From positions 785,547-849,546 of the forward strand of contig VZRN01005389.1 in NCBI GenBank assembly GCA_013397935.1: a stretch of 64,000 nt of DNA. The letters are read 5' to 3'. This document shows, one piece after another, positions 35,241-48,100 of the stretch (position 1 is the stretch's first letter; the number at the start of each line of letters is the position of its first letter). The notes under the pieces were generated by a model. That model searched no databases. It was not told the origin of the DNA and saw nothing but the letters and a program-made list of their open reading frames with translations. The DNA comes from Dasyornis broadbenti. Taxonomy: Eukaryota > Chordata > Aves > Passeriformes > Dasyornithidae. The position numbers and the translations under genes were made by a program.

Positions 35241-38200
35241 TCAGCCTAGAATGATCAGCAAGTAACACAGTTACTATGAAACCAAAATTGTTACAAAATG
35301 TTTACAAAAAACTATATTCATAGAAATTCTGCATGTCCACAAAGGAAAATCCCCTGAATGTCACGGAGACTATTTTTTCCTTTTTCCCACTCTTTCTGAT
35401 TTTTTTTTTTTTTNTTTTTTAATTTTTCTTTTTTTGAGAAACATGTCAAAGTAAGGTACAGAGCAGAGGGCTTGTGATGCCAGTGCCTGGGAATGCTCCT
35501 GCCGTGCCAGCCCCGAGCACTCTGGGGACTGTCGCACCCCACCATCGCTGGGTGCTGGGTGAGCACTGGGTGAAGCCACCGGGATCCGCAGGGTCCCTTT
35601 GCTGTGACCTTCCCAGACACCCTCTGTGCTGGCACCCGGCCCAATCCTGCTCCCAGCAGCCCCTACCGAGGTGGAGCACTGGGTGCCCAGAGCTGGAGCT
35701 GGTTCCCCTTTGCATATTCCATTTCTCTGTGGGTCTGTCCCCTCGACATCAGACCCAACACACGCTGTTTGTTCACTCCAAACAAAATCCACCCCAGGGA
35801 AGCTGCTGGCTGTCCCTGCTCTGTCTCATGGGAGAGTTGGAGGGAAAAAGCAAGTGATAAGGGGACGGTGAGTCGAGGTGACAGCAGTTTAGATACAGTT
35901 TAATAACCCAAACCTGCTTTTTCTGTATTTCCTCCTCAGTTTTCCAGTCCCTCTGCCCAAGTGAAGAAAGGAACTGAGTTGACAGCGTTGGAAGTCAGAT
36001 GATTTCAGACGTGAGTTGTCGCTAGTCCCAGCCAGGTCACGGAAGGCTTTGAGGCTTTGTCGTCGGCTCTGTCGCTTCCCAAGTCTCCCAACACGCAGCT
36101 GTGAGGCGTTGGGCTCGCGCTCCTCCTCTGGGATGAGCACGCATGGCTTTGGGCTCCGAGACCAGGAGCACACGGGGAGGCACGGGAGAGGCTCCGGGAG
36201 CCGTCCTGGGTGAGCTGCCCCCGGGTCCCGCAGGAAGGCTGAGGGCTGAGATCGTCCACGTCCCCTCAGGTCACAGTGAGCGGGGGCCAGGGGGAGGCTC
36301 TGCGCCGGGCTGGGGTCCTGGCAGCTCCTCTGCGCTGTTCTGGGCGCTGCCTTGTTGGATGTCAAGCGTTTCAATGATCAAAACTTCAACACAAAGCCGT
36401 AATGTAGATGCAGGAATTTGGCTGCAGTTCGTGGCTGATTTAGGGGTATAGGGAGGGAAGCAAAAGTTCATCTGCAGGGTTTGGTCTGGCTGGCAGTGAC
36501 ACCAGTAATTTCAGATGCTCACCCGCCACATTTGTGAGTAAAATCGAATCAGGCTGGTGTCAATAAATTAACGGGGTTTGTGGTATTAGCAATATTTATT
36601 TATTTTTAAAAAATCTGCCAAGAAGCAAAATGAATGATATTTTCTGTGGTATTTTACTCTCTGGACATTTAAAGCCAGTTTCAGGCTTTGTTTTTATCTC
36701 TGCTTTTTTCAGAGCTTTGAAATCCGCAAGGAAAACATAAAACCTACTACTCTGTCAAGCCTAAGGATTTGCAAAGGAATAAAGAAAGCACGTCATTAGC
36801 TTTGGGAAGCTGCCCCACGCTTCAGTCTGTCTTTTGCTCAAGGTATTTGGGCAGCAAACTATTAAGAATCTGATGCCCACTGCGTTGGCAGCTTTCACCC
36901 CTAATTTTTCATGTTTTTAGTGAAAAGGTGAAAATGAATGTAAATTCTTTGCATATCTTTACTTGAGTCAAAGTATGACAAATCACCTGGTTTTGTTAGG
37001 GGTCACTCTATTGTTTCTTTACATCATGGAAAAATCTAAATAAGGATGAACTGTGTTCCCTGATGGGATCACATGGGGGAGCAGCTCTTCCCCCTTGGGC
37101 TAATCTGCTAATTCTGCTCAGCTCGAGACAGCCTTCCCGACTGAGCACTGAGAGACACAGGTGGGGACAAATCCGAAATCAGCTGCAGACGGGTTTGTTC
37201 CTTTGGGCGAGGATAAACTTTCCAGAATGGCCATGCAGCTCGGGGAGGGCGACTGGGGTCAGTTCAGTGGCCGGTTCCTGTGGCGGCCGTGGCACACGGC
37301 ACAGAGCGAGGCTCTGGGTGCAGAGCTCGGGCACTGGCTGCTCCACCCCTGCCCTCCACACAGGTGGGCACAGGTGGGGTCCTGCGGCCGGTCACTGTCC
37401 CTCTTACCCGAGCAGGGGAAGGGCGCTGCTGTTTTCTACACCGCCAGTGTTTAAATCAGAGCTTTTAAGCACCTTTGCATCACCCGTGTGACATTCTGGG
37501 CCGCAACAGGCACAGGAATTTCCATTTGTTTAATATTGTGAATGAATCCACAGTGTCCTGCTGGCTGCCTGCAGGTCCCTGGGTGGCTGATGGAGCTGAG
37601 GGACGTTACTCGAGTGTTACTTTAGGTCAGCAGAGGGGTCTTTGGTAATTCTGCCTAAATTCATCTGCAGGACCAACCTTCTGGGTTAAGCAACCTGAAA
37701 ATAAGAAGACAGTTCATGGAAGATTTCCTAAAAACGTTTTAGTGTGTGTTTGCTTAAATCCCATGGAGAGGCTGCCCGAGGGGGGCAGTTCGTGGTCAGA
37801 GCAGGAGGGACCCCAGGCTTGGCTCTGGCAGCTCTGCTCCTTCAAGGCCCGCCCTGGCCCCTCAGGCTGAGATTCATCTTTCAGGTCCTTGATGCCATGG
37901 AAAGCGCTTAGTCCTAAACCAGCCCCACAGTCCCCTCCCAGTCTGGAGTCGTGGTTCAGCGCCGCTGAATTTCATGGAAATTGGTACTTTTGGCTCTTAG
38001 AAGCAGCTCTGCTCCTGCCACTGCCGGAGCCCATGGACCTGGTTGTTTTCCACGTTTCTCTGCAGCAGAGACTGAGCCTTGCAGGAAGAGCGAAGACGGA
38101 GCTGAGGACCTGGAGATCACGGTGTCACCCTGGGCTCGGGCTGGAGCTTGTCACAGGGTGCATGGGTGGTGTCACTCGGAGGTGCAGAAGGTCCTGTGCA

Positions 38201-38819
38201 TGCTGTGCTGTCCCATCCCTGGCCCGGAGCTCGGCTCTGTTCAGGCTCACTCCCCCGTTCCCAGTCGGCTGCCCTGGATCTGCTGAGGAACGAGCGTCAC
38301 CTTCTGCCACCACGCTCCCACGTGGATGTCCCGCTCCGGATGGCTGCGGCCAGCACAGCCGCGAGGTGAGGGGCCACCGCGAGCTGCTCTGAGGGCAAGC
38401 ACAGCCTCGACCATCCCTGCGCTTCCCAGATGCCTCTCCCTTTCCCAGACAGTGTATCCAAAATGTGCTGTGTGTGTCAATGTGGACCAGGTGCTCACAC
38501 CTGACCGAGCGTTCCTGTTTATTGCCGTGCTGATGGAGCCACGCTCGGGGCTCCTCCTCACCCGCTCAGGGTTGGCTCAATTCTGCTTCACCTCCGCGTG
38601 TTTTCAGTGTGTAAACATCAGACTCCTGGGTGGTGGTTGGACTCCATGAGGCCTGGAGGATCGAAGCATTAAAAAAAAGGAATGAAAAGTAACAAAACCA
38701 AACGCAAAAAGCCCCAAGACCCATGTTACTGTCCGTGCTTGGAAGTTCTGGCTCCTCTGCGGTGATGGATGCAGCTGGGTTGCAAAGGCCTTGTTCTTGA
38801 AATGAACAAACCAGGCTTT

Positions 38820-38853
38820 TTTTTTGTTTGTTTGTTTTTTTCTTGTTTTTTTA
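38820..38853. repeat. T/GTTT-rich simple sequence in the 3'UTR
   Basis: T run with GTTTG units on the plus strand, so A/CAAA-rich in the GRIK3 transcript, starting about 80 bases after the stop codon. Confidence 0.8.
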
Positions 38854-38932
38854 ATCCATTCTTGCCTAGTTAAGGGTGCATCCAGCCTTGTCTGCCGCAA
38901 TTCCTTCCCTCCCGTCCCCCCTCTCCCATTCC

Positions 38933-39127
38933 CTAGGGAAACACAGGTGCCAATCCAGTGTTGCAGGTCATGTTGTCCTTGCCGGGCAGCCGTCGGTCGT
39001 TGAAGGTGTGCATGTTGATCACCGCGTCCGTCTTCATCATCACGGGGGGCTGGGGCTTGTGCTTGACCCGGCGCTGGCAGGTGAGCGACAGCCGGATCTC
39101 ATCGGCCATGGCGCTGCAGAAGGAGCG
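38933..39127 (-). CDS. GRIK3: GRIK3 terminal coding exon (window exon 7): cytoplasmic tail and stop
   Basis: 195 bp including TAG at 38935-38933. It encodes RSFCSAMADEIRLSLTCQRR, then KHKPQPP, an INMHTFNDRRLPGK block and the end NTGLAPVFP. This is the GluK3a-type tail. It lacks the ETMA-like PDZ-binding end of GluK2. Acceptor GTCCCCAG. The preceding bases are in frame but show no conservation I can recognise, so the splice at 39127 is preferred. Confidence 0.96.
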   Translation of the reverse strand, partial: RSFCSAMADEIRLSLTCQRRVKHKPQPPVMMKTDAVINMHTFNDRRLPGKDNMTCNTGLAPVFP

Positions 39128-42100
39128 CTGGGGACAGCGGGGACAGAACGCTCCGTTACTGCGGCAGTGTCCTGCTCCCCACTCTGAGCAGCGGGGCTGG
39201 AAGGGCTCAGTGGAGGCCAGCACGAGGTTTGGGCTTTTTCAGGCACTGGCTGTGCTCTGCGGGACCACGGGGCTGCGTGGGCACCTGGCTGACCCCTCTC
39301 TCCGGGCGAGGGCTCTACCTTTGACATGCTAAACCCTGCACAAAGGCAGAGCTGAAGGCAGCTGCTGGAGGTCTGGTGCTGTGTGATCCCTGCGGGGCGG
39401 GCTGGGACGGATCTGACCCTCCTGCTGCTGGGCAGCTTTCCTTTCTCTGTCTAGTCCATCCCGAGGGCAGCTCGCTTTGATTTCTGGTCGTGCACACAAA
39501 CGCACGTTCCACTTACTGCACCGGGACACCCCAGGAAGAGGAAGAACATGAAAGCAGTTCTGTTGTTTCCTGAACACTGATCAGCCACTGATGGGCTGCG
39601 TCTGCGAGTGCGGTGAAGAGCTGATAAGACAGCGTGACACTCCCTGCAGGGCCCTGACTTGCTCCTCTTTGAATGGGAGTGGGGAGGAAGGCACGCATAG
39701 GCACTCCTGGAATGTGCAAGGTGATTGTAACAGATCAGAAAAGCCCTTCCCAGGGACCTCTGTCTGTGTTTTAATGATTTGTGTGTCAGCTTGCTCTAAG
39801 CTACCCTACCAGTGTGTCCTGGTCTGGCTGCTGCGGCAGCAGGTGACCCTGATCAGAGCAGACGTGACTTTCCCAGCAGCGGAGGCCGTCCCAGGGACAG
39901 ACCAGTGAGCCTCTGGGGATGGTATTTTGGGGATGCCAGGCTGGATCCCTTCTGCCCCGTCCCTGCCAGTCTCTGGGATCAGCATGCAAACCCTTCCATG
40001 GCTGGGCTGAGGGGAGCACAGGGAATCAGAGAGAATCAGTACCTGCTCGCGCTCGGCCGTTTTGCGCAGCTTGTAGATGAACTCCACCATGGCCACGAAG
40101 ACGGACAGCACCAGGCCTGCTGCCAGGACGATGAAGATCCCTCCGATGTTCTGGATGCCCAGAGCACTGGCCTCCTTGTTCTCATCCTCAGGGCAGCCAT
40201 TCCCCCGCCACCACTTCTCCTTCATGACGTGGAGCTTGTCCTCCTCCTGGAGCTGGAGGATGGCGATGGTGATCTTGTCCCTGTACGGTGACCCTGGGGA
40301 TGGCAACACCATCATACACAGAGGGAAAGAAAGACAAAAATCTCACCAAGTAGGGAAGGTGTCTGTGTCAAGCAGAGCAGTTCAGACCTCTCCTCAGCAG
40401 GCAGGCAGTGTAAAGTTTGATATTTGGAAATCTGCTGTTGGCAGTGGGTTATCTTAATCACCTCTGTTGTGTTCGTGGTAACCAGCCCTGCTCAGGGTAC
40501 CTGCAGAACTGTCACTTACCCATGGGCGTCCCAATCCCGTAGCCTTTGGTGTCGATGAGCCCCCCGATCTGGGTGAGGTTGCAGTTCCTCTGGGTGATGT
40601 ACTCGATGGTGGTGGATTCCATCAGCAGCGCGTAATCGGCCGTCAGGGTTCGCTGGATCCCCTCCTCGTTGTTTTTAACCAGTGCCGTGGGTTTGCTGCT
40701 CATGAAAGCCCACATTTTTTCAAATGTGGAAATTTTGGATTTCTGGAGAAAAGAGAACCCCCCCAGCCCCAAAATAAGAATGAATTTTCCATTTGCTGAA
40801 AGCTGGTATCCTTTCAGTACAAATAGTAATAGTTGAGAACAGATCACACAATGGAGCAACCATGAATTTGACCTTGTCTTAAACACCTCTCTGCCTTCAC
40901 TGCCCAACGTCGTTTGGCTTCATGTTGCCGTAAAGAGAGACAAAGGTTGCAGCAAACATCTCACTGTGCACGTGCTTCGGGTCCTGAGGTGGAGCTGAGA
41001 CCCTGCCCAGTGCCCTGCAGGCCCCCTCGTCTCACAGGCCATCAGCAGATCTGCTTAAATGTCTTCATTTCCTAACCAGGATTTGTTTACCCTGTAATGT
41101 TTCTGCATGCAGGGAGAACAGAGAGGGTTTTGGAGGACATGGTTTTCTCTGCTACACACACACACTCTACGATATTTTTGTCTTTCCTCAAGCACGGCAA
41201 GGAAACATGTCTCCTCTGAGATATGTGCAACTGCCAAACAGATTTAACGTATCCACGTAAACAGAAGCACAGAGATATTCAAGAAGATTGTCTTACGGCT
41301 AAAAATAAACATGGATATTCTTTCACTATCAGCAGACATTCTGTTGCAAAGGAAGGAATATGTTTTCCAGCTTGCTATTCATGTGAATGTTTTTTTTTTT
41401 TCTTCTAGAAAATGTGTTAAGTGAGAAGAAATATGGTTATTTTACGTCTTGCCATAACATTTGAAATGTACCATTTATCTACAAGCACCTTCTGACTTGT
41501 CTCTGTCAGTCATCACAAAAGTCACAGAATCCCAGAATCCCAGAACGGTTTGCGTTGGCAGAAACCTTAAAGCTCATTGAGTTCCACCCCCTGCCATGGG
41601 CAGGGACAGCTTCCACTGCTGGTCAGAACTGGCTTCAGTTTAGGAAGATTCCCCAGACAGGCAGAGCAGTCTCCTCTTGCCCCTTCACTGGTCCTGGTGC
41701 TCCCCTGGGTCAGTGCAGCTCCCTCACACCAGCCCTGTTCCTCCAGTGGGCTCTGGAACAGCACTTGGATATTGAGGCTTGTGTTTCCACTGCTGCCTGC
41801 TCCTTTCTGTACTGTTCTTCTTTTCTGCCCAATTTCTTGTTTTCCCTAGATCTGCTTTTGCCTTCTTATTTCATGAGAGGCAGCTTAGTCAGCCAAACCT
41901 CCTCCTCCACTGTGCTCCTCAGCAAGCCTGGAGCTGGCTGATAAGTCAGAGGGCTGATAAGTCGCTGTGCTTTGCCTGGAATCAGGGTGGCTGCTCAGCA
42001 GCCGCTGCACGAGGAGTCGCTGCCGCAGAGCTGCGACTTCAGCCGTCGTTTATCTCTCTACAGGTCTCTGTCCTTCCATGAGAAAGCAGGAGATGGAGCC

Positions 42101-45100
42101 CCAGTCCAGCCCAACTGCTGCTGCCACAGCTCCCCCTCATTTTTCATTATCACCCAAAATGTGCCAGCATAGGTTCTTCTGATAAAACCGTAACAAATAA
42201 CGATGAAGTAGCTAGAAGGCTTCATAATGCTTCGTATTCCAAACGCTTTGCCCATCCACCTCCTTTATTCCAGCATGTTTAGCAGAAGTTAAACAAAAGC
42301 TCATCGCCCCAAAGCTGGGTAGTGCAGTGCTGTTCAAACAGAGGCTGTTCCTCTGCCTTTAACCCCTTCTCCCGACTGAAATACCCAGGGATTCATTTCT
42401 TCTCCATTAAAGCTCATGCTCGTTATAATCCACTTGATGAATGTGCAGCAGTGGATGTGTCGGAGCAAACTTCATTCAAGAGGCAGGATAATCTGCCTCG
42501 CTTGAAAATCTGGACCAGTGCCTGTAAGGTAGATTTGTGGCATCTATCAAACCTGAAAGAGCAGCAAGAAATGTAGCCTCCAAAAGGATTATTAAATATC
42601 TGTACGTTACAATGGGTAATTGAAATGAATCGTGTGCTCAGCTGGCTGATAAGGACTTGTTTAACATTTATATAGTTCACATCAGAGGCCTCTGGGTTCC
42701 TTGGCTCTCCCTCTCCCTTCTTCTCTTTCTGCGTTTAATGCTCCTTGGGTGTTGACACAGAGCTTTTAACATCAGTGTTCTCCCAGTTTAGAGCACGGAG
42801 CAAAATAAACTGGCAAAAAATCAATAGGCTGCATTTAGTGAAGCAAATGGGACTTGCATGCCGCACTGGACCTCTTCAGGCAACTGAAATTACATGAGAC
42901 AGGGCTCCCTGGAAGAGAAAAACCACTTTTCTCTTCTCCTCTTAAATCACTGCTCCTGACCAGCTTGAAAGGATTTAATTGTGTTTGCGACGCCAGGAAG
43001 AGCCCGGATTTCTCAGTGCCGGCTGCGCTGCTTCGAGCCCAGCTCCCGACGAGGCAGGGGCTGAGCCCTCCTCTTGTTGGGGCGCACCTGGGTAAGGGCT
43101 GGCCACGAGGATGGAGCTGCTGGTCCCTGCTCGCTTGTGCCTAATGAACAGCTGGAGCAGAGATCCGGGCACAGCGCCGAGACCCCGGCAGGGAAGATGA
43201 GCTGGTGGGGGTCCCTCCAGGAGGGAGGTCAGGCCATTTGTGCTGGCAGGGCAGCTCACACACAGCCCTGGTCAGGGCAGTCTCAGGCTCTAAAACTTAA
43301 TAAGAACACTACTTTTCCAAGAGAAAATTTCCCAGCTGTAATTCCCAGCACAGCCCTCACAGGTTGATAGGTGGCTAAAAACCCAGGAGCAGCTGTCACT
43401 CATCGTGAGAGCAGTGTCAGTCTCCGGTCCCAAATCGCAGGAGCAGCGAGGGCAGGAGCGTCCCTGCTCTAGCTCACACCCAGTTAAGCCACAGAACATG
43501 TTTTGTAGTTGGGGGAGAAGATCATTTCTCCACTTCCTCCTCTCAAGTACCTGGGCACGCTGCTAATGTGTTGCTTATTGATGGGAATTTGGATGCCATC
43601 ACCCAGGAACTCACCATAGAAATAAGCAAAACCATCTTAGTAGTAATTCAGTAGTAAAGAATGCCTTAAATTGTGTTTATTTTGCTTATCTTTTTTTTTC
43701 TGTCCTTCTTTATATGTATGTACATTTTATTCTGCTCAGCCCCTGATTTTACAGCTTAAGTAGCCACCTTAAAAAATCCTCGCTGGGGTTAGTTACTGGT
43801 CTGATCTGGTGTTTGCTGTACTGTGACTGGGTGCTAATTTCTTCTCAGTGGATTCACCATTTACTTTTATAAGCTCCTTAAAAGAAGCACAGTTCAGTTG
43901 GTGGTGGGTAAAGAGACCCTCCTGTGTCCCCACATCCTCTGGAGTCCCAGGTCCCCCTCAGTGACAGCTTTGCTGCCAAAGGCAGATGAGGAGGAACTGC
44001 TTGGGTGCTCTGAGGCATTAAGAGTAAGGGTCTGACACTGGCTTCTTCCTGGCAGAGAATTCCCATTGTCAGGAACTCCAGGATATTGGGAATGGTAGAG
44101 ATACTACGAATTATCAAGGGCTGGTGCTGCAACCGTGGCTCACACGGTGGGGCCGAGTCTCGCTGCTGCTCACATCTCTCCCTCCGACTCATGCGAGTGG
44201 AGCTTCTCCTTGATTTGTTCAGGATAAATAACACCAGAATCTGCTCTGCTGTGCTCTGCATCTTAATCAACCCGTGTTAGTGCTAAATGAGATGTGTGTG
44301 TGAAAGCCGAGTGCCAGCCCCTCCGAACGCAGCGATCGCAGTGACACTGAGAACGCCTCCGAGTTCATTCTTCAGAGGCACAGCTCAGAAGCCACCTTTA
44401 ATAAGCAGTTCTGCAGGGCTAGTCACCCAAATCAATTAATGGAATCGTTTAGAGGAGTCCCTACGAGGCATCTTGCCAAGACATATACGCTTTTTTATCA
44501 GCCAAATTGGCAAGAAAGGAACTTTCAGGCTTAAGATTTTCAATTCCAGCCTGTATGAAAAAATAAATTGATTTCCAGCAACTGAAGATACTTAGTCTTG
44601 AGGATTTAACATTTCTGTATGAGTGAGTATCTGTGTACAAACATACACACACTCATACCCAGACTCCAAACTGCATGTGAGACCTGGCCTCCCATTCAGA
44701 GAGGCAGCATCCTCTGCGGGATGCGAAGGATTTTTGGCATGAGTTATAATGAATTCTAGATGCCATTCCTAAGTTAATTGATCTGTTTTTATTCCTGCAA
44801 CTCAATCTGCTTTGCTGGAGAGTAAACAGCTTCTCAAAAGTTCTTTCCATGAAGTCAAAATCTGGCAATATGGTTGGTAAAACTCTCTTTTCTTCCCGTT
44901 TGCCGTGGCTGGTTCACTCGGCTGCATGGGGCCAAATTTTGTGGGAGCAGGAGCCCTCGCTGCGGGGTCGTCCCAGAGGTGTCTTGGTTCCACCAGGACC
45001 TTCTGCAATGTCCCTGGTGAGCTCTGCACGAGCCCTTGGGCAGCCTCAACACAGGCAGAACTGGTCAGTGCTTTGGGAGCCATCCCATGGAACAGTGTGC

Positions 45101-48100
45101 GAGGCATCTGCCTTCCTCTTCCTCCCATTGTCCGTTGCTCCCTGAGATCAGCTCCTGGGATGGTGCGCTCCTCCTGCATTCCTGGTGAGATCCAGCTCGG
45201 ACTGTGATGGGCACTGGCAGAGGAGTTGCAGGGCCCAGGTGTGCTCAGGGCTACTTTGTGTGGTTTGCAGCTGATTTAACATGGAGAAATAAAGGAGAGA
45301 GCTCCTGCTGTGAGGAAACGACTTTGGGGAACAGCCATACACTGAGCCAGGCAGCAGTTTGGGCCAAGTACAGCAGTATAATCCACAGAGCAGGTGAGAT
45401 CCTCATTTGTGTGCTGCCATCAGCCTTTTGTCCCAGCAGTGACAGTGTGTTCAGAGCTGCTGGAGCGCTCGTGCTCTGGATCTCCAGGAGAGCTCCAGGA
45501 GCCATGGCTGGTGTGGGCTGTCTCTGCTGGTGACCCCTGGAGCAGAGCAGAGGAAGGGGAGGGAAGCCACGTGCTGTTCCTTCAGTGCCACCCATCTGAG
45601 GGAGTGTGGATCCTCAGGTGACACCTGGAGCCTGGAGCTCTGTGCTGTGTGACAGCATGGACAAACCAAAACCACCGCAGGAATTACCGGCTCGAGGACA
45701 AAGACCTTGCTGGGGGCTGGGAGAAGTCCCTGCTCTCCCATGTCCCTCTGCACACGAAGGACAAGTGAACAGAGCGTCCCACATGGGCACTCCCACTGCT
45801 CCAGTAATGGAAATGCTTGTCAGAAGGGACATCCCTGAGAATTCATCTCCATACAACAATGATAATAAAAAAGGAAAAGGAAAATACGCTGCATCAATAA
45901 ACCATGCCAAGGCCATTAGAAGCCTGAAGTACGATTCTGATGGATAATGATATGAAGCAATAAATATACTGTGTCCTGATGATTGTTAAAAGAGACAGTT
46001 TCCTTTTATTCCCATATAAAACTCGTATTGGAAAGCGCAGTTAAAGCACACAGTTAAAGGCTGCCTTTCCCTGCTGGCAGTTCCAGGTTTATACGGCTTT
46101 GGAAGACACCACCGTGCATCCGGCTGTGCCGTGGACAGAACTGCATGGAGCAGCTCCATGGCAGGAGGCAGACAGGCCCACAGCAGCAACTGGGCATTCC
46201 CAGAATCATTAAAGATCAAACCAAACCCTCTGTGGTTCGTTATCAACCTCTGCTGCTGCCTGTCAAAGTCAGGATGCAGATTCAGGGAGGACAGTGGCTC
46301 CTCAGCCAGATCAGAGCCAAGAGAAGTTGCAGGAGGACGATGCTCTCTCTGTTATTAAAATCAGCATATTGGCTTCCTTTGATGAGACTTGGCAATTAAA
46401 CCGCTGAGGCCTCGTCAAGCTGACACCACCCTACGCCTGCTGGAATATTGCAGCACCAGGCACAACCTGCTCGGTAAAGCCTGCACTGTGTTTGTCACAT
46501 GGATTTCCTTCTGCATTAGGGTGACAGAGGGGGAAGGAGCCCGAGGTGCGGGGGAGCCAGCCCCCTTCCTGATCCAACGCCTGGGATCTGCCTGTGGGCC
46601 TCTTTCCTTGCCAGGGTGATAATTCCTTAATCACCCCCCATTTCTATCCCTTTATTCTCTCTCTTTTTAAAGTGGGTTTTAACAGGCCAGCAGTGGTTTT
46701 AAAGGTCATTTTACATCTCTCATTTCTTTCTATTTTTGAGGCAACGGTGGAATCTGACTGACTTCTGAATTTAATTATGCTTTAAATAGAAGAAGTTAAT
46801 GCAATTGGATTGTGATGCACTGGTAGTGTTACCTTGCCCTGGATCTCAGAGGTTAATAAAACTGGATTACATTGATATGAATACTTGAAGGACAAGAAAG
46901 ATATCTCAGCTGTAAAAACTACTGATCAGGAAGGGCACTTTGCAACATCTGTCCAGCTGTGGGTCTCACTGGTGCTCTCCTCTGTCCCTGAAAGCTGGCT
47001 GGATCAGCTTGAGGGCTCCATGGGGCTGTGCTGGCAGAGGCAAGGAAGGAGCTGGATGGGTCAGATGTGGAAACTGGGAAGATGCTTTCGGGAATGTAAG
47101 ATTTTTTCCGTAGGGCTTTAATACAAGCTACACCTTTGTTTTAGGGTGTCTGGGCCAATACTGGGCAGAGCCTCCAAAACTGTAAAATCAGTTTAATTTT
47201 GTAACTGTGACTTCAGTTAACAACAGAGAGGGGAAATTTAGCCTTGGTGGGACTCAGCCAAGTGACAGTCTCAGTCTGGGCAAGATGTGAGACTGAAAGA
47301 AGCTGCGTGGAAGGAGCAGCAGGGGCGGCATGGGAGGCTTTTTTGTCTTTGGATCTTTGCTCTGGCTCCCGTTGGCCTCAGCGTGTTGCATCTCTGCCTG
47401 GAAGGTAGAAAGCCTCTGCCTGGTCTCACCTTGAAGAAGGTCATGGTAGCTCCATCCTTCACTGCTCCATACTCTATTTTCGTCTGCTTTGCCAAGTCAT
47501 CTGCCGAGTCGATGGGGGATTCCATCCTCTCCACCGTCAGGAAGGCGGCAAGGTTGGCCGTGTAGGACGAGATGATAATTAGGGTGAAGAACCACCATAT
47601 GCCACCAATGATCCGTGTAGACAGGGCTTTGGGCATCAGCTCCGAGCCTGGCATGGGAGAGGGGAAGGAGGGAGAGGAAACAGAGGGAAAGGACCCAGTT
47701 TATATATCCATATGTACATTTTATGTACATGTATATATATGATCAGGTTTCGCTGTCAAAACTGTTACAGCTATGCAATTAAAGCCAACTGGTTTTAAGA
47801 CAAATTATGCAGACATCTTGCATGCGAGGACATCGGTGGGGTTTTTGTAGCATTTGCAGAAAAACCCTCTCCCTTGATTACTGACCTTGGGTACAGTGCC
47901 CAATTTACAGGAAACATCCAAACTGAAGTAATTAACTGGGCTGCTTTTATGAGATTTAAATAGCAAGCTATTTATGAACTTTTATGAGTGTTTTGTTCTG
48001 CCATTTAAAAAGGGCTTTGCTTTTATACAGATTATTTTCAAAAGACTCACTCTGGGGAGCGTGTTCAAATACACAAGGTTTTAAAAAAATCAAACAGTGA

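Larger units (their letters stand above)
35090..38932 (-). other. GRIK3: Probable GRIK3 3'UTR (left boundary approximate)
   Basis: Sequence from the stop codon down to the last plausible polyadenylation signal has no coding potential on either strand. It becomes AT-rich towards the end, with a Pumilio-like TGTAAATA at 35240-35233 and AATAAA copies at 35220-35215 and 35109-35104. Mammalian GRIK3 also has a multi-kilobase 3'UTR as I recall. One ambiguous base (N) sits in a T run at 35414. The extent is inference. Confidence 0.45.

Noticed and set aside
39128..39171. Possible alternative acceptor giving a GluK3b-like tail
   Set aside because: The mammalian variant has, as I recall, a 40-base insertion. 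No AG lies 40 bases before the exon here; AGs at 31, 44 and 47 do not fit, and the 31-base one gives an immediate stop.
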